From contig CANQRR010000037.1 in assembly GCA_947626285.1 (NCBI GenBank), positions 1-33,159 on the forward strand: DNA of 33,159 nucleotides. Direction: 5' to 3'. The position numbers were made by a program, and so were the translations under genes. Below, piece by piece: positions 14,270 through 20,793 of the stretch (the stretch's first letter is position 1; every line of letters starts with the position of its first letter). This DNA is from an uncultured Lachnospiraceae bacterium. Lineage in GTDB: Bacteria; Bacillota; Clostridia; Lachnospirales; Lachnospiraceae. Below the pieces are notes generated by a model that searched no databases, was not told the DNA's origin, and was given only the letters and a program-made list of their open reading frames with translations.

Positions 14270-14437
14270 ATGGATTTCAAGCCCGGAAAAGACAAATATT
14301 TCGTCCTGGTAGAAGGCGACGAAAAGGCGGCGATCCGCGACACGCCTGAAGCGGCTGAAAAGAAGCGTCAAAAGCTGATGAAATTCAGCAAGGGGAAACG
14401 GATCATTGTCTATAAATCGACAGAAAGGAACGGATAA
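14270..14437 (+). CDS. Small hypothetical protein (55 aa)
   Basis: 55 residues starting MDFKPGKDKYFVLVEGDEKA. The ATG at 14270 overlaps no gene but follows the previous stop by one base, and GGGGAATGGGGGTG lies upstream. It is a small beta-plus-helix protein with a basic end (KFSKGKRIIVYKST). It sits one base before the SSB start and is likely co-translated with it. No family recognised. Confidence 0.55.
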   Translation: MDFKPGKDKYFVLVEGDEKAAIRDTPEAAEKKRQKLMKFSKGKRIIVYKSTERNG

Positions 14438-14438
14438 A

Positions 14439-14915
14439 ATGAATAAATGGTTAGGAACCGGCCGCGTCGCCGAAAATCCGGTTATCCATTACAACCGCGA
14501 AGGAAAACCGTTCATCACGTTCGCGGTCATGTGCAAGAGAGATAAAAAGATCGGCAAAAATGAAAATCCGGTTGATTTCATTGACTGTATTTGTTCAGGA
14601 CGGACGTTCACGTTCGCGCAAGAAAACCTTTACAAGTACAAAAAGATCGAAGTCACAGGCCCGATCCGGTCAGGACACTATACAGACCGCGAAGGAAAGA
14701 AAATATATACAAAGACGGTATTAGTTGACACGATCGAGTTTGCAGAAACAAAGGCCGAAGAAATCGCCTATTTGAAATCAATCGGGAAATACCAGGAGCC
14801 GGAAGCGGAGCCGGAACCGGAACAATATGATCCGGGAACGCTTCCGCCGCCCGTGCCGGACGGCGCGTTCATGGATATTCCGGACACGATCGACGACGAA
14901 CTTCCGTTCAGATAG
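14439..14915 (+). CDS. ssb: Single-stranded DNA-binding protein
   Basis: 158 residues from the ATG at 14439 (AAAGGA upstream); a reading from 14406 lies over the preceding gene. Residues 1-105 form the OB fold of phage SSB proteins (MNKWLGTGRVAENPVIHY ... PFITFAVMCKRD ... DFIDCICSGR ... YKKIEVTGPI). A flexible, Pro/Glu-rich linker leads to the acidic tip DDELPFR, matching the SSB C-terminal peptide that docks partner enzymes. It protects ssDNA during phage replication and lies in the replication block. Confidence 0.92.
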   Translation: MNKWLGTGRVAENPVIHYNREGKPFITFAVMCKRDKKIGKNENPVDFIDCICSGRTFTFAQENLYKYKKIEVTGPIRSGHYTDREGKKIYTKTVLVDTIEFAETKAEEIAYLKSIGKYQEPEAEPEPEQYDPGTLPPPVPDGAFMDIPDTIDDELPFR

Positions 14916-14923
14916 GGGGAAAC

Positions 14924-15172
14924 ATGAAACATCACAAAATTAAAATTCTTCCGGAATACTTCGGCCAGGTCGCCACGGTCGGCGGCGGAAAGAAACGGTT
15001 CGAGATCAGGAAGAACGATCGAGATTATCAGGTCGGCGACACGGTGACGTTGCAAGAGTGGGAACCGGATTCCGGATATACCGGGAACGAAATCACAATT
15101 CAGATCGGGTATTTACTGAAGGATTGTCCGGAATACGGCCTTCTTCCCGGTTATTGTATTTTTAGCTGGTAG
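14924..15172 (+). CDS. DUF3850 (ASCH-related) protein
   Basis: 82 residues, start ATG at 14924 after AGGGGGAAAC. It follows the DUF3850 pattern almost from end to end: HKIKILPEYFGQV, FEIRKNDRDYQVGD, LQEWEPDSGYTG, IGYLLKDCP. This family belongs to the ASCH/PUA-like folds and is thought to bind RNA or modified bases; its role in phages is unknown. It lies eight bases after the SSB stop. Confidence 0.85.
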   Translation: MKHHKIKILPEYFGQVATVGGGKKRFEIRKNDRDYQVGDTVTLQEWEPDSGYTGNEITIQIGYLLKDCPEYGLLPGYCIFSW

Positions 15173-15182
15173 GGGGCCGGTC

Positions 15183-15380
15183 ATGGACAAGAATCTTTTA
15201 TACAACGGTTCCGGCGTCAAAGATTACACAGCGGCCCACGCAATCAGGAAAGCGGATTGCCAGCCGCAAGAAGTGAACCGTCTGATCGAGATAATCAAAA
15301 ACGTCGCTGATCTGGCCGGATATGAGATCGAAGGCCGGATCGCGCTGAAGAATAAAAAGACAAGGAAGGTGTATCGTTAA
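15183..15380 (+). CDS. Small hypothetical protein before the HD gene
   Basis: 65 residues, start ATG at 15183 with AGGGGGCC upstream. Starts MDKNLLYNGSGVKDYTAAHA and ends in a basic IALKNKKTRKVYR; mostly helical. Its stop overlaps the start of the HD-domain gene in a TAATG junction, so the two are coupled. Short proteins of this kind are common in Firmicute phages; no function known to me. Confidence 0.65.
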   Translation: MDKNLLYNGSGVKDYTAAHAIRKADCQPQEVNRLIEIIKNVADLAGYEIEGRIALKNKKTRKVYR

Positions 15381-15997
15381 TGTTTGAAGACAAAGGATTG
15401 ATCCGCGTCGCGTTCCAGGAAAGCGAAGCCGCGCGAATCGAAGAATTTACTGAAACGGTCGGCGACGCGATCCCGCCCGCGCTTGTTACAGAGTTGATCG
15501 ACAGGGGATATTTCACGGCCCCGGCCGGAATGAAACATCATGGGAATTTTGACGGCGGCCTGTATTGGCATAGTAAAAACGTCGCTGAAATCCTTCGCCA
15601 GTATACGGATCGGCTTGGCCTGGAATGGACGAACGGCCGAAGCCCGGTCGTGATCGGGTTCCTTCATGACGTTTGCAAGCTGGATTATTACCGGAAGACG
15701 TACACAAGCGAAATGACGGATTATTCCATTATCGAGGGGCCGCCCGAAAGCCCGTCATATTACCATTACACATGGAACGACGAACAGATCATTCCCGGCC
15801 ACGGCGACAAATCGCTGATCTTTATCGGCCAGTATATGAACCTGACCGACGAAGAAGTCGCCTGTATTCGCTGGCACATGGGAGCGTATGACACGAAAGA
15901 AAACTGGAAGTATTACAACGAAGCCGTTCACAGGTGGCCGAACGTGCTTTATACACATACCGCCGATATGCTGGCGGCGAAAGTTTGGGAAAGGTAG
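15380..15997 (+). CDS. HD-domain metal-dependent phosphohydrolase
   Basis: 205 residues. The HD signature is complete: His64 (LYWHSKN), His96-Asp97 (GFLHDVCKLDYY), His166 (IRWHMGAYD) and Asp196 (HTADMLAAK); an extra His141 (PGHGDKS) may also bind metal. Such enzymes hydrolyse nucleotides or cyclic nucleotides. In a phage early operon it could adjust dNTP pools or remove host signalling or defence nucleotides, but substrate cannot be read from the sequence. It is translationally coupled to the 65-residue gene upstream. Confidence 0.8.
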   Translation: MFEDKGLIRVAFQESEAARIEEFTETVGDAIPPALVTELIDRGYFTAPAGMKHHGNFDGGLYWHSKNVAEILRQYTDRLGLEWTNGRSPVVIGFLHDVCKLDYYRKTYTSEMTDYSIIEGPPESPSYYHYTWNDEQIIPGHGDKSLIFIGQYMNLTDEEVACIRWHMGAYDTKENWKYYNEAVHRWPNVLYTHTADMLAAKVWER

Positions 15998-16006
15998 GGG
16001 CGAAAG

Positions 16007-16468
16007 ATGAAAGAAATTAAATGTTCCAGGTGCGGCCGGAAAATACATTCCGCGGATTCCGTCAACCTGATCGCGGAAGCATACAGCGAAGACACGGAAA
16101 AGATCGGCGGCGCGCTTGAAACGCTGGGCTATAATCTGCGGCATTTCGCGACAGTCGTGTTCACGTCGGTTTTGTCGGCAAAGACGCCGGAATTATGCCA
16201 GGATTGCGCGAAGGCCATGTTCCGGTTCGCGCGCGGCGGCCTGATCCCGCCAGTACAGCCGGGCGACACGGTTTATAAATTCGATTACTTCGCCGGGGAA
16301 GTGGAGCCGATGAAGGTTGTGACGGTTTTACTTGCCGACGCCGGGAACGAAATCGAAGTCGAGTGTCGCGGAAAATCAGAATATTATTATCAGGACGAAA
16401 TCGGGGAAGTGATATTCCTGACAGAAAAAGAAGCAGAAAGGGGCGGGAAGAATGAAGCCGCAAAATGA
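16007..16468 (+). CDS. Zinc-binding hypothetical protein
   Basis: 153 residues, start ATG at 16007 after AGGGGCG. Two Cys pairs, CSRCGRKIH at the N-terminus and CQDCAKAMFRF near residue 64, would form one zinc site of treble-clef type. The C-terminal half is beta-rich (PVQPGDTVYKFDYFAGEVEP ... VIFLTEKEA), like a small SH3 or KOW fold. The pattern is frequent in Clostridia phage early proteins of unknown role. Its 3' end overlaps the next gene by 17 bases. Confidence 0.65.
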   Translation: MKEIKCSRCGRKIHSADSVNLIAEAYSEDTEKIGGALETLGYNLRHFATVVFTSVLSAKTPELCQDCAKAMFRFARGGLIPPVQPGDTVYKFDYFAGEVEPMKVVTVLLADAGNEIEVECRGKSEYYYQDEIGEVIFLTEKEAERGGKNEAAK

Positions 16469-16679
16469 ACGGGTTGAAAGATTTATGGAGTTGATGAACG
16501 AAGCACTTCAGGAAACGGGGATCACGCTTGCGGCCCATGACGACGAACCGCTTGTCGTGTTCGACGCATTCCTTGAAGAACCGGTTTTTCTGGAAGTCCA
16601 GCGCGGAACCGATATAAACATTCAAGACGGGCGCGTCGTCGGCCGGGAAGTGTTCGATAATGGCGACATAAGCGAATGA
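16452..16679 (+). CDS. Small acidic hypothetical protein
   Basis: 75 residues, start ATG at 16452 with AAAGGGGCGGG upstream, overlapping the zinc-protein gene. Helical N-terminal third (VERFMELMNEALQETGI), then beta strands and acidic residues. No domain recognised. It is in the early operon and precedes the radical SAM gene by 86 bases, a gap that holds a possible start-less open frame. Confidence 0.6.
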   Translation: MKPQNERVERFMELMNEALQETGITLAAHDDEPLVVFDAFLEEPVFLEVQRGTDINIQDGRVVGREVFDNGDISE

Positions 16680-16764
16680 AAGGGAAAGCCGCGGGGGGGT
16701 AAATATCCAGGTAGAAGAAACGCCGGAAGAAGCCGTCGAGCGGCGATTTTGGGAAAGCAGACAA

Positions 16765-17727
16765 ATGACCGTTTATGATTACAAAGAACTAATTCCGGAA
16801 GACATGAAAAAGCGGATCGCCCTGATCGACGTTGACGGCCACAATTATCCGAACTTGCCGTTGATGAAGCTGGCCGCATGGCATAAACGCCGCGGTGATT
16901 CCGTCGAATGGTATGATCCGCTTTTCCATAATTCCGCATACGCGCCGCCGTTTGATATAGCGTACATGAGCAAAGTTTTTACATTCACGCCAGATTATCA
17001 ATATCCAGTGAACGCGGATAAAATCATAAAAGGCGGAACCGGATATTTCTATCCTGACGGCGGCGATCCGCTTCCGGAAGAAATCGAACACATTTATCCG
17101 GATTATTCCATATATGGGATCACGGACACGGCGTTCGGATTCCTGACGCGCGGGTGTCCGCGGAATTGCGATTTTTGCATTGTCAGCGAAAAAGAAGGAT
17201 CGAAAAGTTACAAAGTCGCGAATTTATCGGAGTTCTGGCGCGGTCAGAAAAATATAGTGTTATGCGATCCGAACCTGATTGCGTGTCCTGACTGGAAAGA
17301 CCTGATTCAACAGCTTATTGACAGCCGGGCGCGGATCGACATAAATCAGGGAATTGATATGCGGTTAATGACGGAAGAAAAAGCGGAAATGATTAAAAAA
17401 ATCCGCGTGAAAGCCGTACATTTCGCCTGGGATAGATACGAAGACAAAAAGCGGATCGTTCCAAAATTCAAAGCCTTCAAAGAAATAACAGGCTGGGATC
17501 GAAGGAAGCTGATCGTTTTCGTTCTGACAAATCACGGAAGCACGATCGAACAAGACCTTGAACGGATTTACACGCTTCGCGATCTTGGTTATGATCCGTA
17601 TGTGATGATCTACGAAAAAGAGAAGACAAAGAAGGGCGATCCGGTCAGACGTCTTCAAAGGTGGGTGAATAACCGCGTGATTTTTAACACAATTCCGAAA
17701 TTTGAAGATTATGATACAAAATACTAG
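16765..17727 (+). CDS. Radical SAM protein of phage type
   Basis: 320 residues from the ATG at 16765. The cluster motif CPRNCDFC (Cys131, Cys135, Cys138) is the CxxxCxxC site of radical SAM enzymes. It is preceded by a B12-binding-like N-terminal half with IALIDVDGHNYPNLPLMK (about residues 18-35). Family members start near that motif, so Met14 (ATG at 16804) is an alternative start, and the frame is open upstream to 16672 without an ordinary start codon. The C-terminal half is a TIM-barrel-like region. The target is unknown; with the methyltransferase and PAPS-reductase-like genes it may belong to nucleic acid modification. Confidence 0.85.
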   Translation: MTVYDYKELIPEDMKKRIALIDVDGHNYPNLPLMKLAAWHKRRGDSVEWYDPLFHNSAYAPPFDIAYMSKVFTFTPDYQYPVNADKIIKGGTGYFYPDGGDPLPEEIEHIYPDYSIYGITDTAFGFLTRGCPRNCDFCIVSEKEGSKSYKVANLSEFWRGQKNIVLCDPNLIACPDWKDLIQQLIDSRARIDINQGIDMRLMTEEKAEMIKKIRVKAVHFAWDRYEDKKRIVPKFKAFKEITGWDRRKLIVFVLTNHGSTIEQDLERIYTLRDLGYDPYVMIYEKEKTKKGDPVRRLQRWVNNRVIFNTIPKFEDYDTKY

Positions 17728-17740
17728 AAAGGGGATCGAA

Positions 17741-18034
17741 ATGAAGAAGGATATATTCAAGAATTGCGTTGTAATTTGCCGGGAATATAACCGGGAAAAG
17801 GCGGCGATCGAAGTCACGACGATTGAAAAAGGCGTGACGGAAAGCCTGATCCGGCAATTATCCCGCCTGTCAATGCACGAAACGCATTATCGTTATTTCC
17901 TGGTACGCCGCCACGATTACCAGAAGAACAAACATTCGATCATTCATCAGGTGCGCGTCATGGACATTAAAAACACTAAAATGATTATGGAGTTCGGCCG
18001 CGCCGCTATGGAAGGCGCGTTTGAAACTGCATAG
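17741..18034 (+). CDS. Basic hypothetical protein
   Basis: 97 residues from the ATG at 17741, which has AAAGGGGATC upstream; the reading from 17702 overlaps the radical SAM gene. It is basic, with many Arg, His and Lys (RLSMHETHYRYFLVRRHDYQ), and may bind nucleic acid. No family is recognised. It sits 13 bases after the radical SAM gene and 12 before the next membrane protein gene. Confidence 0.6.
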   Translation: MKKDIFKNCVVICREYNREKAAIEVTTIEKGVTESLIRQLSRLSMHETHYRYFLVRRHDYQKNKHSIIHQVRVMDIKNTKMIMEFGRAAMEGAFETA

Positions 18035-18046
18035 AAAGGGGAAAGC

Positions 18047-18499
18047 ATGAACAAAGAGAACAAAAACCGCCTGATCCTTGATCCGCCGTGCAAATTCCGC
18101 CAGGCGTTCAGGGCTGAAGATCAGACATTGATCTTTATTTGCCGGAAATCAAATAAAAAGTGTCCGGATCGGGAAGAAAATGTCCAGATGAAAGGGAAAA
18201 ATGCACAAATGAATGAAAAATTGCACAGTTGGAAAGAAAAGTGTCCGGATTATGAGCCTATGGAGCGCGCGACGGCCCGGAAAGAGCGTGAACAGAAGGA
18301 AGCGGCGCAAAGGATCGGTTATCGGATCGGACAGATGATCGTTTATTACAGTTTTTCGGTTTTGTTCCTGGCGGCCCTGGCCGTGATCTTCGACAGGCCG
18401 ATTTCGTTCTTCCGGATCGTCATTTTTGTGGCCGTGCTGGATTTTTTACAGGAATTTCACGATTTTTGTTTCAAGACCGGCCCGAAAAGCACATTTTGA
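18047..18499 (+). CDS. Membrane protein with basic Cys-containing N-terminal half
   Basis: 150 residues, start ATG at 18047 after AAAGGGGAAAG. The first 95 residues are charged and soluble with five Cys (LDPPCKF, FICRKSNKKC, KEKCPDYEP). Two hydrophobic helices follow (about 100-118 and 123-140, VLFLAALAVIF and IVIFVAVLDFL), ending in KTGPKSTF. It is the last gene of the early operon, and its stop lies inside a dyad at 18495. Function unknown. Confidence 0.6.
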   Translation: MNKENKNRLILDPPCKFRQAFRAEDQTLIFICRKSNKKCPDREENVQMKGKNAQMNEKLHSWKEKCPDYEPMERATARKEREQKEAAQRIGYRIGQMIVYYSFSVLFLAALAVIFDRPISFFRIVIFVAVLDFLQEFHDFCFKTGPKSTF

Positions 18500-18521
18500 C
18501 AAATCGGTTGATTTTGTCAAA
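18495..18521. promoter_or_regulatory. Perfect dyad at the end of the early operon
   Basis: TTTGACAAA (18495-18503) and TTTGTCAAA (18513-18521) are perfect inverted copies with a 9-base spacer, spanning the stop of the preceding gene. There is no T run after the stem, so it looks more like a protein-binding operator than a terminator. A possible promoter, TTGATT (18508) - 17 - TAAAAT (18531), overlaps it. Confidence 0.45.
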
Positions 18522-18575
18522 TAAATCCTGTAAAATAAAAGAGCGAACCGTTTTCACGAATCCGCCCTTACGCCT

Positions 18576-18604
18576 TTAATAATTATATCACGTCCTGATA
18601 TAAT
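18576..18604 (+). promoter_or_regulatory. Promoter of the late regulator
   Basis: TATAAT at 18599-18604 with TTAATA 17 bases upstream at 18576-18581. The start of the ArpU-like gene follows 20 bases later. The -35 box lies in GCCTTTAATAATT (18572-18584), a 13-mer that also occurs at 9253-9265. The gap 18500-18624 holds no gene. Confidence 0.55.
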
Positions 18605-18624
18605 TTCAAGTGGAGTTTGTGAGA

Positions 18625-19074
18625 ATGACAACGCCAAAAATCGAAAGGAACATACTGAAAGACATTGAACTTCAGATCATGCTATGCAATGAGAGCATAC
18701 GGACACACAAAAAGTCGATCGAGAAGGTGAAAAGGGCTTGCGGCTGGAACGGGCCGCAACCGATCGGCGGGATTGATTATTCAAAACAGTCTTCCCATTC
18801 TTCGCCGATCGCTTTCATCGAAGGCTATGAGATCATACAGAAAGATGAAAGGAAGATCGAAGAACTGAAAGAGGAAAGGCGCGAACTTCACGCGACGAAG
18901 CGGCGGATCGAAAAAATATACGCCAGTCTTTCGGACGATGAAGCGCAAATCTACTATAAGCGCATTATCTGCAAAAAAACACAGGCACAGGCGGCCCACG
19001 AACTTCACATTTCGGAACGCCAGCTTCAGCGGATCGAAAAGTCCATGAAGAAGAAAGGCGTGTTCAAAAAGTGA
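18625..19074 (+). CDS. ArpU/RinA-like late gene transcription regulator
   Basis: 149 residues from the ATG at 18625 (GGAG nine bases upstream). The N-terminal two-thirds are a long helical, charged region (IEELKEERRELHATKRRIEK). The C-terminal part has a sigma-70 region 4-like helix-turn-helix (YYKRIICKKTQAQAAHELHI then SERQLQRIEKSM). This plan and the location between early and packaging genes are those of ArpU/RinA regulators, which switch on late genes of Gram-positive phages. The repeats at 19176-19241, just downstream, are its likely binding sites. Confidence 0.75.
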   Translation: MTTPKIERNILKDIELQIMLCNESIRTHKKSIEKVKRACGWNGPQPIGGIDYSKQSSHSSPIAFIEGYEIIQKDERKIEELKEERRELHATKRRIEKIYASLSDDEAQIYYKRIICKKTQAQAAHELHISERQLQRIEKSMKKKGVFKK

Positions 19075-19175
19075 AATTTTTTTGAACACTAATTTGAACA
19101 AAAATTTTGACCGGTTTTTTCGGGGGCTGATTTTTCAAGAAATCCTTTATTTACGGGAAAAACCGCGATTTTCAA

Positions 19176-19241
19176 ATGTCGTGTTTTATGTCGTGTTTTA
19201 TGTCGTGTTTTTGGTGGGAAATATGTCGTGGAAATGTCGTG
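19176..19241 (+). repeat. Five ATGTCGTG repeats upstream of the late promoter
   Basis: ATGTCGTG is at 19176, 19188, 19200, 19223 and 19234, with spacings of 12, 12, 23 and 11 bases, each close to one or two helical turns. The first three units share ATGTCGTGTTTT. The last copy ends 11 bases before a TATAAT box without a recognisable -35 element, so the array probably binds an activator. A TTTGAACA pair 12 bases apart (19081, 19093) lies further upstream. Confidence 0.75.
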
Positions 19242-19258
19242 TCAAGGTGTGTTATAAT
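19234..19258 (+). promoter_or_regulatory. Late promoter dependent on upstream repeats
   Basis: TATAAT (19253-19258), preceded by GTGTGT. The -35 region 17 bases upstream has no TTGACA-like box but falls on the last ATGTCGTG repeat. This is the expected form of an activator-dependent phage late promoter. It would drive the tyrosine recombinase and, through the attenuator at 19290, the packaging and structural genes. Confidence 0.6.
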
Positions 19259-19289
19259 GTGTAGCGTGGAAATCTGCAAAAAGACCTTC

Positions 19290-19319
19290 AAAGGGCGTCG
19301 CGAAAGCGGCGTCTTTTTT
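19290..19319 (+). terminator. Terminator-like hairpin in the late leader
   Basis: AAAGGGCGTCGC (19290-19301) pairs with GCGGCGTCTTTT (19306-19317), with three G-T pairs, around a GAAA loop, followed by Ts. It lies between the late promoter and the recombinase gene, so it may be an attenuator limiting late transcription; read-through or antitermination would then be needed. Confidence 0.6.
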
Positions 19320-19341
19320 GTGCATGAAAGAAGGTGCATAT

Positions 19342-19899
19342 ATGAATACAGTGGAGCCGATCAGAGACAAGGACGTCGTCCTTGATCTGGCCGATTATCT
19401 GAAAGCCCGGAACGAACGCGATTACGTCCTGTATATGTTCGGGATTTATTCTGGGCTTCGCATATCCGATATACTGGCCTTCCGTGTCCGTGACGTGCGC
19501 GGGAAATCAGAAGTCTATATTCGGGAAAAAAAGACGGGCAAGGAAAAGCGTTTTGCCCTGAACAAAGAACTGATCGCAATACTGGATCAGTACATCAAGG
19601 ACAAAAAGGATTATGAATATTTGTTCAAATCCCCGCGCTATCCGAACAAGCCTATAACAAGGCAACAGGCATATAACATACTGACTGACGCCGGGCGCGC
19701 TTTTTCTATCGACAGCATAGGCACACACACACTTCGGAAGACGTTCGGCTATCACATGTATCAGCAGACACACGACGCCGTGACGCTGAAAGAGATATTC
19801 AATCATGCAGACATAAGTGTCACGCTTCGTTACATTGGTATCAATCAGGACAATAAAGACAAGGCGATCCGCGGCCTGTCATACGGTCGAAGACATTGA
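19342..19899 (+). CDS. Small tyrosine recombinase (catalytic domain only)
   Basis: 185 residues from the ATG at 19342 (GAAGGTG upstream). Active-site residues: Arg40 (YSGLRISD), His129 and Arg132 (THTLRKTFG), His155 (IFNHADIS) and the nucleophile Tyr164 (TLRYIGI). The catalytic domain is nearly complete but the N-terminal core-binding domain of XerC/D or lambda integrases is missing. It is not the lysogenic integrase, which is the serine enzyme at 863-2854. Its place just before the terminase genes is typical of many Clostridia phages. Possible roles are resolving genome multimers or acting on repeats in the next gap; both are inferences. Confidence 0.85.
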   Translation: MNTVEPIRDKDVVLDLADYLKARNERDYVLYMFGIYSGLRISDILAFRVRDVRGKSEVYIREKKTGKEKRFALNKELIAILDQYIKDKKDYEYLFKSPRYPNKPITRQQAYNILTDAGRAFSIDSIGTHTLRKTFGYHMYQQTHDAVTLKEIFNHADISVTLRYIGINQDNKDKAIRGLSYGRRH

Positions 19900-20229
19900 C
19901 AAGAATCGGAACGCTTTTCCCTTTATGCCTTGCACTTGTCACAATGAATAACTGTCAAATAAAGTGTGTCGATTTAGTCCGCATTTAATTGATAGACTTT
20001 TCGATCGTCGGTGGCTTTACACAATTAAAAGATATGTCAAGTAAAGTGAAGGCCCCGGACGGCCCCGAACAGGTCGTTTGATCGAAAAATTTTTTCCCGG
20101 AGAAATCTAGGTTCTTTGAAATCGAACACACGTTCTGCGGGTGAGCGAGGCCCATTTTTTTTCTAGGCACAGACAAAAATCGAAAAGAATTTCCGTTTCC
20201 GTTCCGGGGGCTGAAAGGTGGGGTATAGT
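19900..20229. other. Gene-free stretch before the terminase, candidate packaging (cos) site
   Basis: No convincing gene in about 330 bases. It holds two 14-base direct repeats, TGTCAAATAAAGTG (19953-19966) and TGTCAAGTAAAGTG (20035-20048), a doubled GGCCCCG (20051-20057, 20061-20067), a G-rich segment TGCGGGTGAGCGAGGCCC near 20140-20155, and two CTAGG copies flanking it. Lambda-type terminases cut at a cos site just upstream of the small subunit gene, so packaging signals are expected here. The exact cut cannot be read from the sequence. Confidence 0.45.
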
Positions 20230-20793
20230 ATGGCAAAGGCCGAAAACGACGGCGTAAAGCTGACCGACGTTGAATCACTGACCGTCAGCGCGGCCGTCCT
20301 GGGCGACACGTTCGGCGTGTCTGATCGTCGAATCCGCCAGATGGCGGAAGAAGGGATCATTTCCAGGGTGACGAAGGGCCGCTATAACTACAAAGAGAGT
20401 GTAAAAAACTACATTCTTTCGCTGAAGCTGGCCGTTGACGCTTCGACGTCGGAAAATCCTGACGGCGAACTTGATTTCAACGAAGAAAAGGCCCTTCACG
20501 AAAGAGTGAAACGACATATTGCAGAATTGAAATATCAGACAATGAAAGGCGAACTTCACAAGGCGGAAGACGTGCAGAAGGTTATGGTTGATATGCTGAC
20601 CGCTTTCAAGACACGTATTTTGAACATTCCGGCGAAAGTGTCGCCGATCCTTGCGAACCGGTCGGAGATCGGATATATCAAAGACGTCCTGACAAAAGAA
20701 GTTCTTGAAGCCCTGAATGAACTGAAAGACTACGATCCGAAGATGTTCTATTCGGACGAATACGTCGAGGACAACGGGCCGGACGATGAATAA
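20230..20793 (+). CDS. terS: Terminase small subunit (Nu1-like)
   Basis: 187 residues from the ATG at 20230 (AAAGGTGGGG upstream). The N-terminal winged helix (VSAAVLGDTFGVSDRRIRQM then EEGIISRVTKGRYNY, about residues 22-60) matches Nu1-type packaging proteins that recognise cos DNA. The rest is helical and serves assembly and contact with the large subunit. It overlaps the large-subunit gene by eight bases, the usual terS-terL coupling. Confidence 0.88.
   Translation: MAKAENDGVKLTDVESLTVSAAVLGDTFGVSDRRIRQMAEEGIISRVTKGRYNYKESVKNYILSLKLAVDASTSENPDGELDFNEEKALHERVKRHIAELKYQTMKGELHKAEDVQKVMVDMLTAFKTRILNIPAKVSPILANRSEIGYIKDVLTKEVLEALNELKDYDPKMFYSDEYVEDNGPDDE

Noticed and set aside
18541-18600. 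tRNA or small RNA gene in the gap before the late regulator
   Set aside because: No cloverleaf or stable stem with terminator; the sequence is explained by promoter boxes.
19176-19241. CRISPR array
   Set aside because: Units are only 8 bases with 3-15-base gaps, no true spacers and no cas genes; promoter-proximal binding sites explain them better.
19082-19264. 60-codon frame over the ATGTCGTG repeats
   Set aside because: Its FYVVFYVVF segment is just the translated repeats; there is no binding site, and promoter elements fill the region.
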